Shown: one piece after another, positions 57,004 to 64,000 of the stretch
Layout: every line of letters starts with the position of its first letter
Position numbering within the stretch: position 1 is the stretch's first letter
Source of the DNA: Acidobacteriota bacterium
GTDB taxonomy: Bacteria > Actinomycetota > Acidimicrobiia > Acidimicrobiales > RAAP-2
Direction of reading: 5' to 3'
Length of the DNA: 64,000 nt
Assembly: GCA_028873575.1 (NCBI GenBank)
Contig: JAGWHY010000002.1
Span: 94,253-158,252, forward strand
The notes under the pieces: model-generated
Databases searched by the model: none
Seen by the model: only the letters and a program-made list of their open reading frames with translations
What the model was told of the DNA's origin: nothing
Translations under genes and position numbers: made by a program

Positions 57004-57980
57004 AGACGCTTCGCGGGGCGAATTTGCTCGGACTCGAGGACTTAACTCGCGAGGCCATCGTCGAGATCCTTGACACGGCCGAATCCTTCGTCGAGGTCAA
57101 CCAGCGCAGTATCAAGAAAGTACCGGCACTAAAGGGCCGTGTCGTGGCGTCGCTGTTCTTCGAGGAGTCGACGAGAACGCGACTCAGTTTCGAAACAGCG
57201 GCGAAGCGACTAAGTGCCGACGTCTTGTCATTGGCGGTCGCCTCTTCGAGCGTGAAGAAGGGTGAGTCACTCCGTGACACCATCGCTACCATCGACGCCC
57301 TAGGGATTGACGCCGTCGTCATGCGTCATCAGTCCAGTGGTGCCGCGATGCAGGTGAGTCGCTACGTGCCCCACGTCAAAGTGATTAACGCCGGCGACGG
57401 TCAGCACCAGCACCCTACCCAGGGGCTCTTGGACGTCTTTACCGTGCGTCAACTACTCGCGGAGCGTCACCACACGACTGGTCCGCAGTCAGGGGCGGCT
57501 CTCTTCGATGGACTACGCGTGTTAATCGTGGGAGACGTCCGCCACTCGCGCGTCGCGCGAAGTGACGTGGACGCCTACGTGGCCCTCGGCGCCCGGGTGC
57601 GCCTGGCCGCGCCCGCGACCCTGTTACCCGTTGACGTCGATTATTGGCCTGTCGAGGTCGCGACGGACTTTGACGAGGCGCTCGAGTGGGCTGACGTCGT
57701 CGGGCTCTTGCGTTTGCAGCGCGAACGGGGCAGCGGGTCATTCGTGCCGAGTCTCGCGGAGTTCACGTTCAGTCACGGTCTCACGGTCGAGCGAGCCCGT
57801 CGGCTGCGTCCCGAGACGATCGTGACGCACCCGGGACCCATGAACCGCGGGGTCGAGATTGATTCGCGGGTCGCGGACCTGCCGGCGGCCGTGATGACGC
57901 GCCAAGTCGCCAACGGCGTGCCCGTGCGCATGGCGGTTCTTTTTCTCAGTTTGATGGGATCTTCGGGAGGCGAGCAATGA
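57000..57980 (+). CDS. pyrB: Aspartate carbamoyltransferase catalytic subunit
   Basis: FFEESTRTRLSFETAAKRL, HPTQGLLDVFTV, HPGPMNRGVEI. Confidence 0.97.
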   Translation: MKTLRGANLLGLEDLTREAIVEILDTAESFVEVNQRSIKKVPALKGRVVASLFFEESTRTRLSFETAAKRLSADVLSLAVASSSVKKGESLRDTIATIDALGIDAVVMRHQSSGAAMQVSRYVPHVKVINAGDGQHQHPTQGLLDVFTVRQLLAERHHTTGPQSGAALFDGLRVLIVGDVRHSRVARSDVDAYVALGARVRLAAPATLLPVDVDYWPVEVATDFDEALEWADVVGLLRLQRERGSGSFVPSLAEFTFSHGLTVERARRLRPETIVTHPGPMNRGVEIDSRVADLPAAVMTRQVANGVPVRMAVLFLSLMGSSGGEQ

Positions 57981-59290
57981 CGGCGTTGGTGGTTCGAAAT
58001 GGTCGGGTCGTTCATCCCGACGCCGTCGTCGTGGAAGACGTCGTCATCGTCGATGAGCAGATTGTCGCCGTCGGCAAGAATCTTGATGCCCCCGCCGGCG
58101 CGCGCGAGATTGATGCGACGGACTGCTGGGTTGGCCCGTCGTTCGTCGATCTGCACGCGCACCTGCGTGAACCGGGCTTCGAGCACGCGGAAACCATTCT
58201 CACGGGTGCGAACGCCGCCGCCGTGGGTGGCTTCGGCGCTGTCGTGGCGATGCCGAATACGGAACCGGCGCTCGACAGCGTCGCGGTCGTGGCGTACGTG
58301 CTCGACCGCGGCGCCAACTCGTTAATCGACGTCGCCGTCGCGGGCGCCATCACGATCGCGCGCGCGGGCGAGCGCCTCGCGCCGATGGCCGAACTCGCCG
58401 CTCTCGGCGTGCGACTCTTCAGCGACGACGGCACGGGTGTCCAGGACGCGGCCCTGATGCGACGCGCCCTCGAGTACGCCCGACCGCTGGGGGTACGGCT
58501 CGCGCAACACTGCGAGGACGCCTGGCTCGCCGCCGGAGGGTCGATGAATGAAGGGTCGGTCAGCTCACGACTCGGACTCACGGGTCGCCCCGCCCTGGCC
58601 GAAGAACTCATGGTACTGCGCGACCTCGAGTTGGCGCGCGCGACGGGAGGGCGCCTTCACCTCTTGCACCTCTCGACCGCGAGATCGCTGTCGCTGGTCG
58701 CCCAGGCGCGCGCCGAAGGGGTCGACGTGACCTTCGAGGTCGCGCCGCATCACTTCACCCTGGATGAATCGGCGTGCGCGACCTACGATCCCGTGATGAA
58801 AGTGCACCCCCCGCTTCGTACGAAGGCCGACGTGGAGGCGCTGCGGACGCTCTTGCGCGACGGCGAACTCGACGCGGTCGCGACCGATCACGCGCCGCAC
58901 GTTCCCGAAAGTAAGGATCGGGCGTTCGACGAGGCGCCCGCGGGCATGCTCGGTCTCGAGCACGCGGCCTCGCTAACCTACGAGGCGCTCGGCGGCGTGG
59001 ACGCCGATCCACGACGATTCTTCGCGCTACTGAGCCGCGGCCCGGCACGGGTCGCGCAACTTCGCGCGCACGACGTCCGCCCCCGTCACGGAGCCCACGG
59101 CGGCGACGTCGTCGCGGGGGAGATGGCGAACGTGGTCATCTTTGATCCGATGAAGACCTACGTCGTGGACCGCGACGCGCTCCAGAGTCGCTCCACCAAC
59201 ACCCCGTACCACGGTCGCACGCTTCACGGTCAATCGCGCGCCACCATTGTCAAAGGGCGCGTCGTCGCCGGTGAAGGAGTTCTCGCGTGA
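57977..59290 (+). CDS. pyrC: Dihydroorotase
   Basis: DLHAHLREPGFEHAETI, AVATDHAPH; operon position. Confidence 0.96.
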   Translation: MTALVVRNGRVVHPDAVVVEDVVIVDEQIVAVGKNLDAPAGAREIDATDCWVGPSFVDLHAHLREPGFEHAETILTGANAAAVGGFGAVVAMPNTEPALDSVAVVAYVLDRGANSLIDVAVAGAITIARAGERLAPMAELAALGVRLFSDDGTGVQDAALMRRALEYARPLGVRLAQHCEDAWLAAGGSMNEGSVSSRLGLTGRPALAEELMVLRDLELARATGGRLHLLHLSTARSLSLVAQARAEGVDVTFEVAPHHFTLDESACATYDPVMKVHPPLRTKADVEALRTLLRDGELDAVATDHAPHVPESKDRAFDEAPAGMLGLEHAASLTYEALGGVDADPRRFFALLSRGPARVAQLRAHDVRPRHGAHGGDVVAGEMANVVIFDPMKTYVVDRDALQSRSTNTPYHGRTLHGQSRATIVKGRVVAGEGVLA

Positions 59291-60372
59291 GACCCCCCGC
59301 GTACTTAGCGCTGAGTGACGGCACGATTTTCGAAGGCGAGGCGGCGGGCCACCTCCCCGAGGAGGGGGTGACGTCGGGTGAGTTCGTGTTCAACACGGCC
59401 CTGAGTGGCTACCAAGAGGTGATCACGGACCCGAGCTACGCGGGCCAGATCATCACCTTCACCTACCCGCACGTGGGCAACTACGGCGTGACCGTGCTCG
59501 ACGACGAAGCGACGCGACCGTGGTGCGAGGGCGTCGTCATTCGCGATCTCTCCGACGTCTCGTCAAACTGGCGCGCGGAAGGTGACCTCGAAGCGTTTTT
59601 GCGTCGCCACCGCTTGGCGGCGATCGTCGGCGTGGACACGCGCGCGCTCACGCGCCACCTGCGCCTCGCCGGCGCGCTTCCCGGCGCCTTCGGCCACGCC
59701 GGTCGTGAGGCAGTGCTCGACGCCGCGAGGGTGGCGACGGGGACCGACGGCCGCGACCTCGTGAACACCGTGAGTACGACCGCGCGCTACGAACGCGGTG
59801 CGCGCGGACCGCACGTCGTCGCCATTGACTACGGCATTAAGGCCACGATGGTCAATCAACTCGCGCAGCGATTCCGGGTCACCGTCGTACCGGCGAGCGT
59901 GACGCTCGACGAAATTCGCGCGCTCGAGCCCGCGGGCGTCTTCCTCTCGAACGGGCCCGGCGATCCGGCGGCGTTGGTCCACGAGACCTCAGTGGTGGCC
60001 TCGCTGGTGGGCGCCGTGCCGATCTTCGGCATCTGTCTTGGTCACCAACTGCTCGCCCAGGCGATGGGCGCGCGCACGATGAAACTTCCCTTCGGGCACC
60101 ACGGTAGTAATCACCCGGTGAAGGACCTCGCGACGGGTCGGGTGGAAATTACGGCGCAGAACCACAATTACGCCGTGGCCCCCGAGTCGCTCACGCGCGG
60201 CGTGGTGAGCCACGTCAACCTCAACGACGGTGTGATTGAAGGGATTAGTTCGCCCGAGGATCGTTGTTTCAGCGTGCAGTACCACCCCGAGGCGGGACCC
60301 GGGCCCCACGACGCCCGTTACCTCTTCACGCGGTTCGTTGATCTACTCGGTACGGAAATGAGGACTGTCTAA
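59287..60372 (+). CDS. carA: Carbamoyl-phosphate synthase small subunit
   Basis: [37 protein letters not shown] glutaminase. Confidence 0.97.
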   Translation: MRPPAYLALSDGTIFEGEAAGHLPEEGVTSGEFVFNTALSGYQEVITDPSYAGQIITFTYPHVGNYGVTVLDDEATRPWCEGVVIRDLSDVSSNWRAEGDLEAFLRRHRLAAIVGVDTRALTRHLRLAGALPGAFGHAGREAVLDAARVATGTDGRDLVNTVSTTARYERGARGPHVVAIDYGIKATMVNQLAQRFRVTVVPASVTLDEIRALEPAGVFLSNGPGDPAALVHETSVVASLVGAVPIFGICLGHQLLAQAMGARTMKLPFGHHGSNHPVKDLATGRVEITAQNHNYAVAPESLTRGVVSHVNLNDGVIEGISSPEDRCFSVQYHPEAGPGPHDARYLFTRFVDLLGTEMRTV

Positions 60373-63300
60373 TGCCGCGTCGCGACGACCTGCACTCGAT
60401 CATGGTGATTGGCTCAGGGCCCATCGTCATCGGTCAGGCCTGTGAGTTTGACTACTCGGGCACCCAAGCCTGTCAAGTGTTGCGCCAAGAGGGGTACCGG
60501 GTCATTCTGGTTAACTCCAATCCCGCCACGATCATGACCGATCCGGCGACCGCGGACGTGACCTACGTCGAGCCTCTGGACGTCGACGTCGTGACCGACA
60601 TCATCGAGCGCGAGCGACCCGACGCCCTCCTACCGACCCTGGGTGGTCAAACGGCGCTCAACTTAACCATGGAGCTCGTGCGTCGCGGCGTACCCGACCG
60701 CTTCGGCGTCGAGGTCATCGGCGCGCGACCCGAAGCGATCGAAACGGCGGAAAATCGAGAGCTCTTCAAACAGGCGATGGCCGACATTGGACTAGCCGTA
60801 CCGGAGTCGGACTTCGCCCACGACGTGAGCGAGGCTGTCGACATCGCCACGCGCATTGGCTGGCCGATCATTATTCGCCCTAGTTACATCCTGGGCGGCG
60901 CGGGTACCGGCATCGCGCACGACGAGGTCACGTTTCGCCAGCTCGCCGCCGAAGGACTGAGCGCGTCACCGATTCACGAGATTCTGGTGGAGCGCTCTAT
61001 CGCGGGTTGGAAGGAGTACGAGCTCGAGGTGATGCGCGACCGAGCCGACAACTGCGTCATCGTGTGCAGCATCGAGAACTTTGATCCCATGGGCGTGCAC
61101 ACCGGTGACTCGATCACGGTGGCGCCGGCGCAAACGTTGTCGGACGTGGAGTACCAAGCGATGCGCGACGACGCCTTCGCCGTGCTGCGTCGAGTGGGAG
61201 TCGAGACCGGCGGCTCCAACGTGCAGTTCGCGGTCAATCCCGAGAACGGGGAACGCCTGGTGATTGAGATGAACCCTCGGGTCTCGCGTTCGAGTGCGCT
61301 CGCCTCGAAGGCCACGGGTTTTCCGATCGCGAAGATCGCGGCGCGCCTCGCGGTCGGTTACACGCTGGACGAGATCACCAACGACATCACGCGAGCGACG
61401 CCGGCCAGCTTCGAGCCCGTCATCGACTACGTCGTGACCAAGATTCCCCGCTGGGCCTTCGAGAAACTGCCGGGTTCCACACCGACGCTCGGCACGCGGA
61501 TGCAGAGCGTCGGTGAAGTGATGGCCATCGGTCGCAACTTTGCCGAGTCCCTGCAAAAGGCGGTGCGCTCGCTCGAACAGGGTCGCGACGGCTTCGCCGT
61601 GGGCGCGGCGTCGGAGTTCGCGGAGCTCAGTGACGACGAACTCTGGGAGCGCTGCGTCGTGGCGACCCCCGATCGGCTCTACGCGCTGCACGAGGTTCTC
61701 TGGCGCGGGGCCAGCGTGGACGAGGTCGTCACCCGCACGCGGGTCGACCGCTGGTTCGTTCATCAACTCGCCGGAATTGTTGAGCGGGGTCGTGAGCTGA
61801 CTAGTGGCGTGGACCTTGACGCGTTCGACGCACGAGCCTGGCGTCGCTACAAGCAGTGGGGCTTTTCGGACACCCAAATCGCGGCGCTTTCTGGCACGAC
61901 GCGCGCGCACGTACGTGACGCGCGCCGCCGGGCCGGCGTGCACACGACCTTTAAGACGGTCGACACGTGCGCGGCGGAGTTCGACGCCGCGACGCCGTAT
62001 CACTACAGCACGTTCGAATCCGAGACCGAAGTGCGCACCTCGGCGCGCGACCGGGTCATCATCCTTGGCTCGGGCCCCAATCGGATTGGCCAGGGGATCG
62101 AGTTCGACTACTGCTGCGTGCACGCCGCCATGGCGGTGCGCGAGATGGGCCTCGAAAGCGTGATGATTAACTGCAACCCCGAGACCGTCTCCACGGACTA
62201 CTCGACGAGTGACCGGCTCTACTTCGAACCCCTCACGCCCGACGACGTCGCGGCCGTCATTGAGTCTGAGCTCGCGGCCTGCGTGAACGGCGCGCGCGTT
62301 CGCGGCGTGATCGTGTCGCTCGGTGGACAGACCCCGCTCAAGCTGGCGCACTCGCTAGACCCCGACCTCGTCTTGGGGACGCCGGTCGCCTCCATCGACG
62401 CCGCGGAGGACCGCGAGCAGTGGTCCGCGATCTGCACTCGACTGGGCCTGCGCCAGCCGCCCGGCGACGTCGCGACGACCCTCGACGAGGCGCGCGTCAT
62501 TGCCTCGTCCATTGGCTACCCCGTGCTGGTACGCCCGAGCTACGTGCTCGGCGGACGTGCCATGGAGATTGTGTACGACGAGGTCGCGCTCACGCGGGTC
62601 ATGAACAATCTGACGAGCGCGCACGGGGCACTGGCGCGCGAGGGCGGCGTGTCCAAGAGCCGCCCGATTCTGCTCGACAGCTTCCTCGAAGACGCCGTTG
62701 AAGTCGACGTGGACGCGATTCGTGACGCGAACGGCGATCTCTACGTGGCCGGGATTATGGAGCACGTGGAAGAGGCGGGCGTGCACTCGGGGGACTCGGC
62801 CTGCGCGCTGCCTCCCCAGTCACTCACGCCTGACGTACTCGCGACCTTGCACGAGTACACGGGGCGTATCGCCCAAGAACTCGGCGTCATCGGACTCATC
62901 AACGTGCAGTACGCCCTGAAGGACGGTTTGGTGTACGTCCTCGAGGCCAATCCCCGAGCCAGCCGCACCGTCCCCTTCGTCGCGAAGGCGACGGGCGTGT
63001 CGTTAGCTCAGGTGGCGGTGCGGGTCATGCTGGGCGAGTCGCTCGCGTCGCTGCGCGAAGGTGGACTGGTGCCCGCCACGACCCCCGAGCCCGACTACGT
63101 CAGCGTGAAAGAAGCGGTGCTGCCCTTCAGCCGTTTTCCGGGCGTGGATATCTTGCTCGGACCCGAAATGCGTTCGACGGGCGAAGTCATGGGCGTGGGC
63201 GAAAGTTTCGGGATCGCCTTCGCGAAGGCGCAGTTGGCGGCCGGGACGCGACTGCCCGACCAGGGTCAAGTCTTTTTCTCACTCGCCGATCGCGACAAGG

Positions 63301-63665
63301 TTGAGGGGCTGGCGCTGGCGAGCGAGTTGCGCCGACTGGGCTTCACGCTGGCCGCCACGGTCGGCACCGCCGGATTCTTGCGATCGAACGGCTTAGACGT
63401 CGAGACGCTGGTCGGCAAGGTGGGTCTCGGCGACTTGGGCGTCGACGCGGTGTCACTCTTGAGTTCGGGCGCCGTGCACCTGGTCGTGAACACGCCCTCG
63501 GGGTCCGGCGCGCACGTCGACGGCGCGACGATTCGCGCGGCGTGCGTGGCCCACGGTGTTCCCTGTATTACGACGCTCAAGGCCGGCTTTGCCGCGGTCA
63601 AGGGCATCGAGGACACGCGCGCGCGAGGTTGGCGCGTGCGTTCGCTGCAGGAGCTACACGCGTGA
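60372..63665 (+). CDS. carB: Carbamoyl-phosphate synthase large subunit
   Basis: [23 protein letters not shown] and duplicated ATP-grasp halves, 1097 aa. Confidence 0.98.
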   Translation: MPRRDDLHSIMVIGSGPIVIGQACEFDYSGTQACQVLRQEGYRVILVNSNPATIMTDPATADVTYVEPLDVDVVTDIIERERPDALLPTLGGQTALNLTMELVRRGVPDRFGVEVIGARPEAIETAENRELFKQAMADIGLAVPESDFAHDVSEAVDIATRIGWPIIIRPSYILGGAGTGIAHDEVTFRQLAAEGLSASPIHEILVERSIAGWKEYELEVMRDRADNCVIVCSIENFDPMGVHTGDSITVAPAQTLSDVEYQAMRDDAFAVLRRVGVETGGSNVQFAVNPENGERLVIEMNPRVSRSSALASKATGFPIAKIAARLAVGYTLDEITNDITRATPASFEPVIDYVVTKIPRWAFEKLPGSTPTLGTRMQSVGEVMAIGRNFAESLQKAVRSLEQGRDGFAVGAASEFAELSDDELWERCVVATPDRLYALHEVLWRGASVDEVVTRTRVDRWFVHQLAGIVERGRELTSGVDLDAFDARAWRRYKQWGFSDTQIAALSGTTRAHVRDARRRAGVHTTFKTVDTCAAEFDAATPYHYSTFESETEVRTSARDRVIILGSGPNRIGQGIEFDYCCVHAAMAVREMGLESVMINCNPETVSTDYSTSDRLYFEPLTPDDVAAVIESELAACVNGARVRGVIVSLGGQTPLKLAHSLDPDLVLGTPVASIDAAEDREQWSAICTRLGLRQPPGDVATTLDEARVIASSIGYPVLVRPSYVLGGRAMEIVYDEVALTRVMNNLTSAHGALAREGGVSKSRPILLDSFLEDAVEVDVDAIRDANGDLYVAGIMEHVEEAGVHSGDSACALPPQSLTPDVLATLHEYTGRIAQELGVIGLINVQYALKDGLVYVLEANPRASRTVPFVAKATGVSLAQVAVRVMLGESLASLREGGLVPATTPEPDYVSVKEAVLPFSRFPGVDILLGPEMRSTGEVMGVGESFGIAFAKAQLAAGTRLPDQGQVFFSLADRDKVEGLALASELRRLGFTLAATVGTAGFLRSNGLDVETLVGKVGLGDLGVDAVSLLSSGAVHLVVNTPSGSGAHVDGATIRAACVAHGVPCITTLKAGFAAVKGIEDTRARGWRVRSLQELHA

Positions 63666-64000
63666 ATCTGACCGCCCACGTCGGCGGCGTGGAGCTGCGC
63701 TCGCCCGTGCTGACCGCGTCGGGCACCGCGGGCCACGGCGACGAATTAGCGGACTACGGCGAGCTCGACCAACTCGGCGCGGTCGTCGTGAAGTCGCTGG
63801 CGTCCTTCGCCTGGGCCGGGAATCCGGCGCCGCGCGTGAGCGCGGTGGGCACCGAGATGCTGAACGCCGTCGGGCTCGCGGGCCCGGGGGTCCCCGCGTG
63901 GCGGGCGACCTCGCTTCCGGCGCTCCGCGCGCGAGGCGCGCGCGTCGTTGCTTCAATTTGGGGGCGTAGCGTCGACGAGTTTGGCGCGGCGGCGCGGGCC
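63662..64000 (+). CDS. pyrD: Dihydroorotate dehydrogenase, class 1B-like (truncated by window end)
   Basis: Frame open from GTG 63662 to window end: [35 protein letters not shown]...[24 protein letters not shown]. Confidence 0.85.
   Translation, partial: MNLTAHVGGVELRSPVLTASGTAGHGDELADYGELDQLGAVVVKSLASFAWAGNPAPRVSAVGTEMLNAVGLAGPGVPAWRATSLPALRARGARVVASIWGRSVDEFGAAARA

Noticed and set aside
60966-62351. 461-aa ORF on the minus strand opposite carB
   Set aside because: Entirely antisense to a clear carB; high GC (GC-rich third positions) readily creates long antisense ORFs; low-complexity Arg/His-rich translation
1-64000. Prophage, transposon, toxin-antitoxin, restriction-modification or defence island
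   Set aside because: No integrase, transposase, methylase or phage structural gene recognised; the single HNH protein at the left edge is of a common stand-alone type

Overview
The window is a gene-dense, high-GC chromosomal segment from an actinobacterium. An Acidimicrobiia-like origin is my guess, not a tested placement. Most of it is core metabolism and cell division. Blocks in order: HNH nuclease and lipoate-ligase-like gene; dcw cluster (mraZ-rsmH-ftsL-ftsI-murE-mraY-ftsW-murG-murC-murB-ftsQ-ftsZ-yggS-sepF-yggT-divIVA); a histone-H1-like/DksA fusion; lspA-rluA; a divergent sigma-70 factor and Rrf2 regulator; a Bpa/PafE-like proteasome activator; dnaE; a thioredoxin-domain (YyaL-like) protein; a xylose-type ABC transporter; menaquinone genes (menE, B, A, H, D); ccdA; tyrS; nfuA-like; aroC-K-B-Q; efp-nusB; an aa3-type oxidase cluster; and pyrR-B-C-carA-carB-pyrD (truncated). 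No tRNA, rRNA, CRISPR or transposon was recognised. The best candidate for something under-described is the oxidase cluster (about 47.66-56.36 kb). It sits between nusB and pyrR and carries two related small membrane-protein genes, one near each edge. Its subunit I has an extra N-terminal hydrophobic extension and lacks canonical D- and K-channel residues. It also contains a CuA-like cupredoxin paralogue without the expected motif His, an unlisted 37-aa membrane micro-ORF, two CtaG-like proteins, Sco and an unknown partner. Other leads are a 5x10-bp MraZ operator array, a PyrR-binding-loop-like leader overlapping the pyrR Shine-Dalgarno, a dcw cluster without murF and murD, and tandem leader hairpins near 41.66 kb. 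Everything is from reading by eye; no alignment or database search was run.
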